From Zonotrichia leucophrys gambelii (taxonomy: Eukaryota; Chordata; Aves; Passeriformes; Passerellidae), in contig NC_088170.1 in NCBI RefSeq assembly GCF_028769735.1, positions 52,609,585 through 52,673,584 on the forward strand: 64,000 nucleotides of DNA, read 5' to 3'. Positions 27,001 to 37,455 of this stretch are shown here, in pieces. Each line of letters opens with the position of its first letter. The stretch's first letter is position 1. The position numbers and the translations under genes were made by a program. The notes under the pieces are model-generated. The model worked only from the letters and a program-made list of their open reading frames with translations. It was not told the origin of the DNA and searched no databases.

Positions 27001-30000
27001 TTCACTACAAAGCAGAAGTCTGTTCATTGACAACTGCAAACTGCAATTACACTGCAAATTGCAATTACATTCACAAATCTAATTTAACACCAGCTCAGCC
27101 TTTGATCACAACATATGGCTTGACTACTGCTTGCATACGTTAAGTCTAGTCACAACAATATTTTGGAAAAATGTATCCATCTGTAACATATGGAATTAAT
27201 CCTATCACTTGTGCTGGCTTTGTCATCACAACTGCAATGAGCACAGCACTAAGCCACCATGTTAGGAATCTGTTGTCCTTTTTTTTATTAACAGGACAAA
27301 AAAGCTGACATTCTTATACTTTGTAAAATAAAAATTTCCTGAGTTTCACCTATTATTCCAGAAAAAGGTTTTGAGATACATGGATTTGAAAGAAGGAAAG
27401 GAACAGAAAGGATAGAAAAAGAATCTCAGTTTAATGTGGCAAGGAACTTCAGCCATGTACAATGAGATTATTTGTATATAATCAATTTCTGTAATTTACT
27501 CACAAACCCTTTTTCCTCCTAAAGGTTTAGTCTCATAGGTTCAGCGATTTTATACAATTCCTCACTTGCAAGTAGAATAATAGAAAAGACACATTTTAGC
27601 TTTTGCAACTGGAGGGAAAGAGAACCTGAAAAGAACCTAAATGTATCAAGAAAAATAGCATTCAGCTCTCCATTCCCATTTTAAAAGGGGTCTCACACCT
27701 GCATTCTCAGTCCTAAGACTTTGCAGAACTTGCTCAAAAATAAGTGGAAGAACCTGGCTGATTCACTCCTGACCTTCCCTGTGATCGTACTGAGATACAA
27801 ACTTCATCTCCAAGCCCTACCTCAGGCTGTTGCTCCTCTTGCATTCCTGCAGCGTAGGCTTATTTTCACCAACCACACAAGAACTGCAAGAAGTAAAAAC
27901 AAATGGGAGAGAATTAAAAATTATTGGCATAACCCAGAATATCTGCTCAAGAATTGTCCAGGGAAAAAAAAAAATATATATGTCTCTACAGTCTCTAATA
28001 AAGGCTGAGTAACAAAAGCAGCAAAGTGAAGAGGCACAAATGTCACCTCTTCAACTCTACTGCTATTAAGAGAACCAGAACAAACCAACAGCAACTCCCC
28101 CAGGTAAAACCAGCCTGTTTCAGTATGGTTCTTGAGGTGGCTCAAGCCAGAGAACAGTTTCTGCAACAGCAAAAATCTTACTCAGCTCAGTCAGTAGTTC
28201 TGTCTAGTTCATATCAACTACATCAAGACAGTTTTTAGGCAGATTCTAGGAATCATCTATATTTCTAGTATTTTACTGCTGCACAGAATATGAGAGCAGT
28301 CACAATCTTAATATTCAACTATAGTCATACATGTTGTTTTATCTGCATCATGTGACCACATATATTTATAAATATGCCAGGGTTAGAAGGTCAGCTAGTA
28401 TCTGTGTGACAAACCCATGAAACTGGGTTTTCAAACCCTTACTGAATGGTTTCCATGTTTTAGTTTAACAATAGGGATGAAGAAATCTTAAAAGTCCAAG
28501 TTCTCTGTGATGCTGGCAGAGTGCTGTGATTGGACTTGGGTGGTACTCTGAGGTGATTACACAAGACACTGAATTCATGACTAGAGCTCATTCTGCTTAT
28601 TCTCACTGCCATCACTAATACTGAAGCACTCCAAAAAAGTGCTGCTTCTTTACTGCAGTGTTTTGTGCTACCTCCATTTGAGCTATTTCACAGTACATGG
28701 GATCAGTGTTTTGTTTTGTTTTATTAAATAGAGAGAGAGCACTCCTGAACAACTTATTCATGGAATGCATTTGCAGTCCCGCTCTGAGGAGTGGACAGAC
28801 AAGTCTGGCTCCTGCCCTATGGTCAGATGAGGCTGGAGAAAAGCTGGCTGGCATTTGGGTGACAGCACACAAATGTGATGGCAATGGCAAGCCTCCCCCT
28901 TCCCCAAATACAAAAGTCTGCAGTTGGATCAGTGCTCTGCATTCCAGTTTCTAGAAAGCCATTTTACTTTCTAGCTTTGCTTAAAATATGTTTCTTTAAA
29001 AGAGCATTTGCCTGGGCAGTATGAAGCAAGTGAGTGTAATTCTGTCTACTGGCACATCTCCCACTATGCAGCAGAGGGATTTCAGGATTTTGTGCCTCCT
29101 GGCTATCCACTGCTCATGGTCAGCCAGCAAACTGGGATCACAGCTGCAGGCTGGGCAAGAAAAAAGCAGAGTGGCCAAAACCCTGGCTTCTGCATGGTCT
29201 CTAGAGCAAAATCCCCATGAAACCCAACAGATTCCCACAGCTTGAGCAGGTAACAGCTACAGACACAACTCCTGAGCTGCGAGGCAAATACCTCATTAAA
29301 ACAAAAAAATACACACTGCACACAGTCCGAGAGGTTCATTAAAACAAACAATTCAAAAACATGCAAGAAGTTTGCACAGGCAACAGAAGCACTCCAGGGG
29401 CCGTGCTACAAGGCACAATTTTAAAATCAAGACCTTCCTGCCTTCCAAGGAGTCAAGTCAAGGAAATCTGGATGTCAGAGTAAGCTGAAATGGCAGGTGA
29501 AGCTGAACTGCTCTTCTGCTTCAGTATTTCCACAATTTACGAGTGTGGGCAGATCTAAAGCAGTACAGCAGAAGGAAAGCCCTACCTTGACACCTGACTG
29601 GGACACACCAGCTCACAGACACCTCACTCCAGACAGTCTCTCTATTGTGGGGTTAAGTAAACTCAGAGCCTCTTTTTATCCTGTCCTGCCTCTTGACAGA
29701 CTGGCTTGACTACTTGTTGGCTTAGACAGTAAACCACACTGGAAAGCAGGCTCAGTTAAAAAAAACACCACTTTTCCCCCCCACTCTACCAAGGCATTTT
29801 TAGTTCAGATGATTAAAAAGATGCAGGCAGAACTGCAGCACCAAAACTTGAGGAACAGTATGAAGCAGAGATGCTGAAACCAACTGCCCTTTAAGAAAAT
29901 ACTTGTTCAACTACAGCATCACTCAGAGTGTATCAACACTCTGATGCTCAGCTCTAGGCTTGGTTCTCAGTTGCTTTGTGTGCAAAATACCACAGTGTTT

Positions 30001-33000
30001 TTCTGTCAGTGAATCAGCTGGCCCTAAATACAACCTAAAGTTCTACGCTTGATTAAGGTCTGCTGGCATTTGAAAATATGTCTCTTATCTACAGACTACT
30101 TTTCAAACTAATGAAGTGCAAGTTTTGTTTTAAAAATAGACTCCTTTACAGAAGCACTACATGGTATTTTTTCCCACCAAGTGACATTTTAGAAAACATC
30201 ATCCCATTTTCACTACTAACTAAATTATATGTCTGATACTGGTGGGGGTGAGGGAGAGATCGTTGAAGTTTACTAAAGTTAACTAACACCAGTTTTTAAC
30301 TGACCTATATCTTTGGAGAAAAGCTGTTTCCAGCTCACTGTTTCACTGCAGTTTTCAGCTCCAGGGAATCCATGGAACAATACTTCCATGGCCAGATGAG
30401 AGAGTGTGCAGCCACAATGACAGGCAAGTCTGCCACCTTTCTCCTTTAGGACAAGTGGGTCCATGGGCATCTCATGAGGTTTAATAAGTACAAGTTACTG
30501 CACTGAGTTGGGGCAATGCCCCATTATCAACACAGGCTGGGGATGAAGGGACTGAGAACAGCCCTGCTGAGGAGAACCTGGGGGTGCAGGTGGATGAGAG
30601 GCTGGACACAACCTGGCCATGTGCACTTGCAGCACAGAAAGGCAGCTGTGTCCTGGCCTGCATCCAAAGCAGCGTGGCCAGCAGGAGAGGGAAGTGATGC
30701 TGTCCCTCTGCTCTGGTGACACCCCACCTGCAGTGCTGCATCCAGCTCTGGGGTCCCCAGCAAGGCAAGGACACTGACCTGTTGGACTGAGTCCAGAGGA
30801 AGCCACCATGATGGTTAGATGGCCAGAGCACCTCTCCTGCAAGGAAAGGCTGAGACAATTGTGGTTGTTCAGCCTGGAAAAGAGAAGGCTTTGGGGTGAC
30901 CTAATTGCAGCCTTCCAGTACCTGAAGGGAGCCTACAAAAAACATGGAAAGGGACATTTTACAAGAGCTGTAGTAACAGAACATGAGGGAATGGCTTCCA
31001 ACTGAAAGACAGTAGATTCAAATTAGATATTAGGAAAAAAAATTCTTTGCTGTGAGGGTGGTGAGGCACTGCAAGAGTTTGCCCAAAGAGGCTGTGGATG
31101 CCCTACCCCTGTGAGAGTTCAAAGCCAGTCTGAATGGAGCTTGGAGCAACCTGGTCTAGTTACAGGAGCTTCTGTCAACTGCAGGATGGTTGGAACTAGA
31201 TGAAGATCCCCTCCAATCCAGGATTTTATGCCCTTGTTTTCAGGTGCTTAGATCTGCTCAAGTTACATTGGAGCTGAAATTTTCCATGCAGAAGTCTTGT
31301 TCTAGACTCACTAGAGTACAGGCAAGGCTGGGTACTCAGCTAGCAGCATCCTCCTCAGCAGCACTGGCAAAAGTCCATGTATTTAGGAATTAGTCAAATA
31401 CCTTGGACTCCAGGCTGATCTAGCTCATCCACATGAAAGACACTATCTGTCGGATCTCAAGATCTCAGTCCTGAGGTGCCGGGCCACCGAGACCATCCTT
31501 GGGGGGCTCGGGAGTCCTGGAATGTTGCCAGAAGTGTCTGGTGGCTGGACTTTGACCCTACACAGGAGACGACAAGGATGAGGGCTTCACCGGGGTGAAT
31601 GGTGAAGGGATTAGTTAATTAGAGGGTGAGACACAGGGTTTAGGATTTATGTACAGGGGGGTTTAGAGAAGTAAGATGGAGGAATTGGGGTGTGTCCTGT
31701 CCTTCTTCTTCTTCTTCTTCTCTCCCATCTTCTTTGGTGATGGTGGCACTTTTGGATTGGCCCTTACTAAAAGTGCACCCAGCAATAAGAATAAATGGTA
31801 TTGGGGAAAAATGATAAATATTGTACACTTAACAATGGGTATAAAGATAGGTGGCTGCCTGGAGGGCAGCACAGTGTGCCCATGGCTGACTGCTGAGCAG
31901 ACCTCTGTCGGGCTGAAAGAAAATCTTTTAGATAAACAATTAATAAACATAAAAACCGAAAGAAGAACTGAAGCCTCTTCTCGTCCTTTGATACGTGGGC
32001 TGTCCCAAGGCCACTCCGGGCCTTTCCAGGCCCCTCAAACAGCCGAAAAACCCGACAACTATCCTTGTATTTCTGTGTATTCACAGAAGGTATGTGAGTG
32101 CTATGATATTCGCAATATAATTTGAAGCCTCTGAGAGAACACCAAATGTACCTTGCTGTTACACAGATAACCAACTGAAGTGCACAAATGTGTATGCACT
32201 TCCTTTCACCATGTCCAACAGTAAGAAAAGGGGCCAATTCAGATCAAATTCTGGCATCATTTGAACAATTTACATCCATGCATTTCAAAATTTCTTGGAG
32301 TTTAATTTTCTAACCTGTGTTCTGGGCTTTTTTTTTTTCTTAAGTTTACTTTCCTAAAGAAATGACACAAGGTGACAAGGCATCTTATTTGTTTGTGCTT
32401 GTTCACCCACAGGTGAATTTTAAACTATTTTGGCAAGCAGGGAAGAGTCTCACAGTCATTCAAAAGTGCAACACATAGCACTGCTCCTCCAGGATAAAAA
32501 GATCACTAAGATTAGATGAGGTGCTTGTGAAAAAGAGGCGGTCTGCAGAACTTGCCAGGGAACAGAAGGAAATTCAATCTCAAGCTGAAAAGCCACAGGC
32601 AAAAAAACCGTTCAGAGAATTATTTACAGTGTTCCAAAATATGTATACTGCAATATCTCATAACTTCAACTTCTGCTTACCATAAGATTTGGCATGAACA
32701 TCCGAAACCAATCAAATTCCCCTCCTCCAGCTACTTCAAAGGCCGGGAAGAGCCCCTTGTGAGACATATCATACACTGAAAATCTCAGACATGACAGTGC
32801 ACTTCTTTCAGATGCACTGGGAGACTCAGCTTTTTATGCATTCATAAAGATCAGAGATTAGGAAATATTTCTGTTCTCTTATCTGCCAGGAGACTGTCTG
32901 AATCAGGGATTCATTCTCCTGGTTGGAGTACTACCAAGAAAGTTCCTGGAGCTAGAAGAAACAAGGAGGGGTGATTGATGATTGAATGATGATTGAGTCT

Positions 33001-35646
33001 CCACCTCAAACACCTTTTTCCCAGGCAAATGGAATTCTTGTGCTTATTGTATCTTTGTTAGTCTGAGGGGTCCTGCCATTCACTGGGCCATTAAAAATTG
33101 TTGTTTATACATACATATGTGAAAAAACGAAGCCCTTTTGCCAACTCTTAAAATACCTCGGAACAAAACAGGAATTTTTGAGACCACCAAATAAACTGCA
33201 AACCTAGAATTTAGCCATTATTCATCTCTATTGATAGCACACATTTCTTCTCAAGCTCTTTTTGCTCCTACAGCACACACGGGACAGCCATTGCTACTGA
33301 GAAAAGTACTGCCAAAGAGGGGCTGTACTTTTCCCTTGCACATGGGCATTATTCTCTTTCCCCCAAAACAGCAAGTTCAGAAAGTAACACACTGAAAAGT
33401 TCAATATCTTCTAGCAATGCTTTCCCTGCACATGCTGACAGAGCAGAGGCAGAAAGAACTCCCTGCCATGCTATTTCACATCAGCCCTTCAGTTTTCCTA
33501 ACACAAACCAGCTTCAGCAGAACTTCCTTGCACAAAATCTTCTCATGAACTCATTTTTATAGCCTTAGTCAACCAAAGTGTTTCGGTTCCAGCTTCATAT
33601 TTAGGCATCTGAAACTCTCCTAGCTTGCAGTCTTCAAGAACACAAGAGGTACATGCACTCACAAATCAGCTTCTAGCAAGGCAAGTTAAAGAACAAAAGA
33701 CCTTTTCCTGTTTAATTTCAGTGAGAAAATTCAAACACCACACAGACAGTTCATTACAGTATCCTCCCACAGTAGGGCTAAACTTGTTCCCTTAATGTCT
33801 TGTCTAAATTTGCTTCCTTCAGACAGTGATTCAAAGTGAATCGATAAAAAAGCTCTCAAAAAACCTCTCATGCTCCTATCTATAAAACAACATAGTCAGC
33901 TACTTTTTAACAAGATTTTTATTGGATGTTTTCCTCCTTCTGAGCTATACAGAAATTCAGAAGCAGCACTTTGTTTCCTCAACATGTTGACACTGTAAGA
34001 GGGAAATAAAAGTTGTCCATAGTCTTATAACTGCTCTGTATTTTCAATGTGCTGCACACACATCAGAATAGCTAGTAAAGAAACTAGAAAAGGAGTCACC
34101 AAACTACAGCTTGTTCCACTTTTTATTGAAAGGAACAGGCAAAAATTTCTGTGTTTGATCTCCTTAACAAACAAATCTAAATTTATCTAGAAGTGCTTTT
34201 GATAGCTACAGTATCCACTAACATTGCAGCAAGTACCCACATCTCTTGTGTTAATCAAAGTGTTAATATCAAAGTGTTAATCCTGTAGCCTCTGAGATAG
34301 GATTGTACATATGTTCCTGCTTACAAATAAGTAACTGAGGTATATGAATGCTTAAATACGCCTACAAATCTGACCTCTGGTAGCTAAACAAGTAGAAGAC
34401 TCATGGAACTTTCAAAGCATTTTAATTTTACAGTCTGAATTTTCCTTTCTTTTAATCATTGGTCCTTCTAGGATCCCCACACACCCCACAGGACAGCACT
34501 TCTTTCTAGTAACAAGGCACCACCACCCATTCTTGTTCCTCTGAAGTTGCTGTGGGAAAGACAAGAGATAGGCTGAGGACTGAATTTTAGAGCAAAGTGT
34601 TGAACATTAAGGTGGGAATCCTCCAGTAACAATATAGCACACCTCACACAGGTCATGCTACAATGAGCCAAAACTGCCCTGCACTGGACATAAGCCACAG
34701 GCACACACAAAAGACTATGTCACAAACAGACCCGTGTGTGAGTCCTCTAACACCAGTATCCCTGGCCAGAACACAGCTTCCAACACAGCTTGGCTTGAGA
34801 TGCAGCAATAAAAACTTACCTGCACCTATGTGCATTAAGAGTGCTGTGTTCCTTTCATCCTCTAAACCTGCAGTTTCACTAGCAACGGATATTTGATTTA
34901 GCTGGTATAGCCTGTACACTTTACATTCATATTGTGCACTGCATAAGCACATCTCATTTGAATACTGCCACCTTTTAACAGGATCAGTTATTTTATGTAA
35001 ACAAAAGAGGCATATCAGTACTTCAGAAGATACAGATCAAACTTTTCTCTCACTGACAAACTGTTGCACTCTTTACTTACTGTCTGAAATACCTAACAAA
35101 GCACCTTCCATGCTTAACATTTAACCTACTAAGAAGGCAAAACCAAAATAACAGATAACCTCTGAAATCTCATACTCTGCAACATAAACAGAGTATTTAA
35201 GATTGATGAGACTTTTTCCATACTTATGCACATTAATCTCACAAATGTTTACAAACAATTATCAGCTCCAAATGGCGTCTACTCTGTTGAAAGCCTGTTC
35301 ATACTCAGAAGGATGCATCTGTGGAGACCTGTCTACCAATTAATGTAACAGCCACAAATTCAGAAATTGGAATGTATTTCAAAATTATCACCAAGGTGAC
35401 CTACTCCACATATTGCATGTTATCTCTTTGACACAAACCCACGCCTTTGAAACGCAACTGAGCAACTGGTTCTGTAATCACAGATGGTTGTAGAGCGCGG
35501 CTCTGGTTTCTCACGACTCAGAAGTTCACAAATTTCAAAATGCGTATTTTTACCCTCTGAGCATCAATGAGGTTTTCCTGCAAAAGGAACTGTGCAGACA
35601 TATGCAGCCTAAACTCAGGTACCTGCACACTAGAGTCAATGTCCAT
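11850..35646 (-). CDS. TRABD: TraB domain-containing protein, complete spliced gene
   Basis: TRABD belongs to the TraB/PrgY family, related to the TIKI proteases, and is a membrane-anchored protein with no settled substrate. Eight certain exons plus a candidate start exon join in phase to 373 residues, against 376 in human. Visible features are a variable acidic N-terminus (1-36), the GTAHFS motif (76-81), [10 protein letters not shown] (99-108), an internal conserved block [18 protein letters not shown] (from about 179), the [10 protein letters not shown] motif (294-303) and a C-terminal hydrophobic segment (about 329-347) that looks like a tail anchor. The gene starts in the CpG island near 40.4 kb and precedes SELENOO on the same strand. 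The exact start Met is the only uncertain part. Confidence 0.96.
12934..13058 (+). mobile_element. tRNA-derived SINE with CR1-like tail (TguSINE1-like)
   Basis: The head matches a tRNA-Ile gene: an A-box-like GCTGATCAGAGC, then GTGCTAATAATGCC, a B-box-like GGATTCAGTCCC and a GGGCCA end. It is followed by GAGCTGGACTCAATGATCC and a tail ending ATATTCTGTGG, the 3' end used by CR1 machinery. This composite structure is that of the SINE described from zebra finch. It is about 125 bp, diverged and inactive, in the last TRABD intron, opposite to the gene's direction. Confidence 0.82.
13641..13668. repeat. Perfect 14-bp tandem duplication
   Basis: GAGAGTTATAAATG occurs twice head to tail without a mismatch, so the duplication is recent or under replication-slippage turnover. 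It is intronic. Confidence 0.9.
14558..14669 (-). CDS. TRABD: TRABD coding exon (GMGHVPGIE motif)
   Basis: The exon is 112 nt. It completes Asn279 and encodes residues 280-315, [20 protein letters not shown] followed by [16 protein letters not shown]. The acceptor is TTTTCTCAG| and the donor ATGAG|GTAACA. It carries the second conserved TraB motif, with the glycine-rich strand before His297. Confidence 0.97.
16286..16458 (-). CDS. TRABD: TRABD coding exon (helical middle region)
   Basis: The exon is 173 nt. It completes Ser221, encodes residues 222-278 and ends with the first base of codon 279. The acceptor CTTTCTTTCAG| follows a good pyrimidine tract; the donor is GAAA|GTAATT. The translation includes [20 protein letters not shown] and [16 protein letters not shown], a near-identical match to mammalian TRABD. 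Confidence 0.97.
17721..17860 (-). CDS. TRABD: TRABD coding exon ([14 protein letters not shown] block)
   Basis: The exon is 140 nt and encodes residues 175-220 plus two bases of Ser221. The acceptor is CCCTTTCAG| and the donor ATCAG|GTATGA. The translation starts [20 protein letters not shown] and ends [12 protein letters not shown], the most conserved block of the family. Confidence 0.98.
19258..19368 (-). CDS. TRABD: TRABD coding exon (NGVMSGLMQ block)
   Basis: The exon is 111 nt, phase 0 at both ends, and encodes residues 138-174 from [20 protein letters not shown] to [10 protein letters not shown]. The acceptor is CTGTTCTGCCAG| and the donor GAG|GTGAGA. Confidence 0.97.
21836..21976 (-). 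CDS. TRABD: TRABD coding exon ([10 protein letters not shown] block)
   Basis: The exon is 141 nt, phase 0 at both ends, and encodes residues 91-137 from [20 protein letters not shown] to [11 protein letters not shown]. The acceptor is TCTTTTTCAG| and the donor CAG|GTATGA. The Glu in VELC is a conserved acidic residue of the TraB fold and may be catalytic or metal-binding (inference from family). Confidence 0.97.
22819..22985 (-). CDS. TRABD: TRABD coding exon (GTAHFS motif)
   Basis: The exon is 167 nt. It completes Ser35 and encodes residues 36-90, starting [20 protein letters not shown] and ending [10 protein letters not shown]. It holds the first conserved TraB motif, GTAHFS, with the family-invariant His. 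The acceptor is ACATTTATAG| and the donor AAG|GTAAAT. Confidence 0.97.
23933..23954. repeat. Poly(A) tract, 22 bp
   Basis: Uninterrupted A run on the plus strand. The sequence before it does not resemble a retrogene or a CR1 tail, so it is treated as a mononucleotide microsatellite. Confidence 0.85.
24101..24220. repeat. A/C-rich low-complexity tract
   Basis: Almost only A and C on the plus strand, with CAAAA, CCAAA and ACCAACC motifs. The 117-codon minus-strand frame rich in Phe, Gly and Trp is an artefact of this composition. Confidence 0.85.
25609..25687 (-). CDS. TRABD: TRABD coding exon (variable N-terminus)
   Basis: The exon is 79 nt, with acceptor TTTCATACAG| and donor ATATCT|GTATGT. 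It encodes [20 protein letters not shown] then SISQNI and the first base of Ser35. The junction SISQNIS|DADAF mirrors the human DPQNLSDVDAF. The part upstream is low-complexity and poorly conserved, as in mammals. An in-frame ATG at 25672 is an alternative start if no coding exon lies further 5'. Confidence 0.88.
30466..31232 (+). mobile_element. CR1 LINE 3' fragment
   Basis: About 770 bp recognisable as the 3' end of CR1, including GCATCCAAAGCAGCGTGGCC, TGTTCAGCCTGGAAAAGAGA and the terminal TTGGAACTAGATGAAGATC followed by ATTTTATG. Reading frames are broken, so it is a dead 5'-truncated copy. It lies in TRABD intron, antisense to the gene. Confidence 0.93.
31442..32063 (+). mobile_element. 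Solo LTR (ERVK-like) with 6-bp target-site duplication
   Basis: The LTR spans 31448-32057 (610 bp), begins TGTCGG and ends CCGACA, a perfect 6-bp terminal inverted repeat. It is flanked on both sides by ACTATC (31442-31447 and 32058-32063), a perfect 6-bp duplication. This length is typical of beta-retrovirus-like (ERVK) insertions. An AATAAA at 31942-31947 fits LTR polyadenylation in the plus direction. No internal viral sequence remains, so it arose by LTR-LTR recombination. A TTC microsatellite lies inside. It sits in TRABD intron, antisense. Confidence 0.88.
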
Positions 35647-35653
35647 TTGCAGG
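35623..35653 (-). CDS. TRABD: Candidate TRABD start exon
   Basis: An ATG at 35646 gives MDIDSSVQ and ends at a CAG|GTACCT donor in phase 0, the phase required by the exon at 25687. The resulting 34 residues before Ser35 nearly equal the human N-terminal length, and the MD start matches. Two acceptors are possible: CCAAAG| at 35654, giving a clean 31-nt exon, or the stronger CCTCCTTTCAG| at 35702, giving a 79-nt exon that adds two upstream ATGs out of frame. An in-frame TGA lies upstream of the ATG. The call rests on phase and length only. Confidence 0.42.
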
Positions 35654-36884
35654 CTTTGGTAGTTAAAACATAAAAGTCAAAGACAACTACATTCATTTTG
35701 CCTGAAAGGAGGTGTTGAAACATGAGCAAGTGGCCTGGGACATTAAAAACATGTTTATGGGTGAAAGACAAGACGGCATTCTCATATGCTCTGTGGTTTT
35801 ACAAGTTATTGCTAATTACACTGACTGGGGCTACTTGATGAAATGAGTAAGTATGAGGTGAATCAGGATGCTAATGCACTGCATTGCAGATTTATGAGCA
35901 AACATTAGCCCAAATCCTTACCCTTTTAAGAGGCTGCAGAGGTTACAAATATACTGCTAAATTTAGAAACATGGGACAGAAAGACCACAGTGATGTGGCA
36001 CAAGTCTGGACAGGCACTCAGAAACTAAAAGTTTTTTAGACCCTACACATCTATTCAAGTCACCTTCCTATTGCATTCCAATGTGAATTATGTGAATTCA
36101 GCAAAGATCTAGAACCAAAATAATTTTATTGACTTTCCTGTATCCAGCAGCTCAGGGTAAGCTATCAGTACATCTCCCTCTGGGCCATATAAAGCTATGA
36201 ACAAAGTGATACTTCTGGTTCTGGACTATCCTCTGCAAAACACTCCCAAGCAGAACAAGAAGGAAATAGCACAGCTGCTGCATGTGTATGGAGCTCTACA
36301 AGAAGCAGCTCTTCCACTCTGTTCATTACCTACAAGCAGCAAGCAAAGGAAACAAGTGAAGAAGTTCTAAGGTGTCAATGGCTGTCTGCTGCATCTCAAA
36401 AGTACCAGCAGACACATTCACTCTTGTTATAAACATTTTGAAACACGATCCTTATGATGCTAAAATTGGGATTTCAGAGGACAAATAATTTTGCCCAACT
36501 GCCAAACACATTATTTATCAGTAGTGCTCCTTTTGCCTATCCCTTTCATTCTACTCTCCAAACACTATCTGTGAACAAGCTGACCTACTCTTTCAAAATC
36601 ATTATGTGAACACAAAGCTGAAAGCAGTTACATGACATGAGCCCATCTTCTGGCAACAAGTGAAGAAATACAGCTCTATTGTGGCAGAGAACTGAAGAAA
36701 AACTCAGAGAGAAAGCTCCAGGCCAGCAAATTCCAGCCTGCAGTCACAGAAGCCCCATGATAACACTAACAATTCAGTACTGTTGACACACTCACAGGAA
36801 AGCTGTTCTACTTCCAAGTCCATCCAGCTGTTGAACCACTCATTTAACCTGTAAAGGACTCTGCACCTAACCAATTCAGTATAT

Positions 36885-37455
36885 TCACAGAATGACTAGG
36901 TTGGAAGAGACCTTAAAGATCATCGAGTCTAACCCATGCCCTAACACCTCAACTAAACCACAACACTGAGTCCCACATCCACTCTTTTTTTAAACACATC
37001 CAGGGACAGTGACTCCACCACCTCCCCGGGCAGGCCATTCCAGAACTTTATCACTCTTTCCATGAAAAACGTTTTCCTAATATCCAACCTCTATTTCCCT
37101 TGAGACAACTTGAGACTGCGTCCTCTCATTCTGTCAGCTGCTGCCTGGAGAAAGAGACCAACCCCACCTGGCTACAGCCACTTTTCAGGGAATTGCAGAC
37201 AGTGATAAGGGCACCTCTGAGTCTCCTTTTCTCCAGACTAACACCCCCAGCTCCCTCAGTCATTCCTGAGAGGGTTTGCGTTCCCAGCCCCTCTCCAGCC
37301 TCGTGGCCTCCTCTGGATACGCTCCAGTGTCTCAACGTCCTTCCCAAACTGAGGGGCCAGAACTGGACACAGCACTCAAGGTGTGGCCTCACCAGCGCTG
37401 AGTACAGGGGAAGGATGACCTCCCTGCTCCTGCTGGCCACACTGTTCCTGATACT
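36885..37455 (-). mobile_element. CR1 LINE 3' fragment
   Basis: The reverse complement reads as the CR1 3' end. The plus strand shows CACAGAATGACTAGGTTGGA, the inverted CR1 3' terminus, then ACCTTAAAGATCATCGAGTC and GGACACAGCACTCAAGGTGT. It is about 570 bp, 5'-truncated, less diverged than the copy at 30.5 kb, and in the same orientation as TRABD. Confidence 0.94.

Noticed and set aside
30481..30858. Minus-strand frames of 115-125 codons.
   Set aside because: Antisense readings of the CR1 fragment.
34817..34896. Strong CAG|GTAAGT donor on the minus strand, considered as the end of a TRABD start exon.
   Set aside because: The frame needed to join the next exon has a TAG just before the donor. 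It could only be a UTR exon, and its acceptor is poor.
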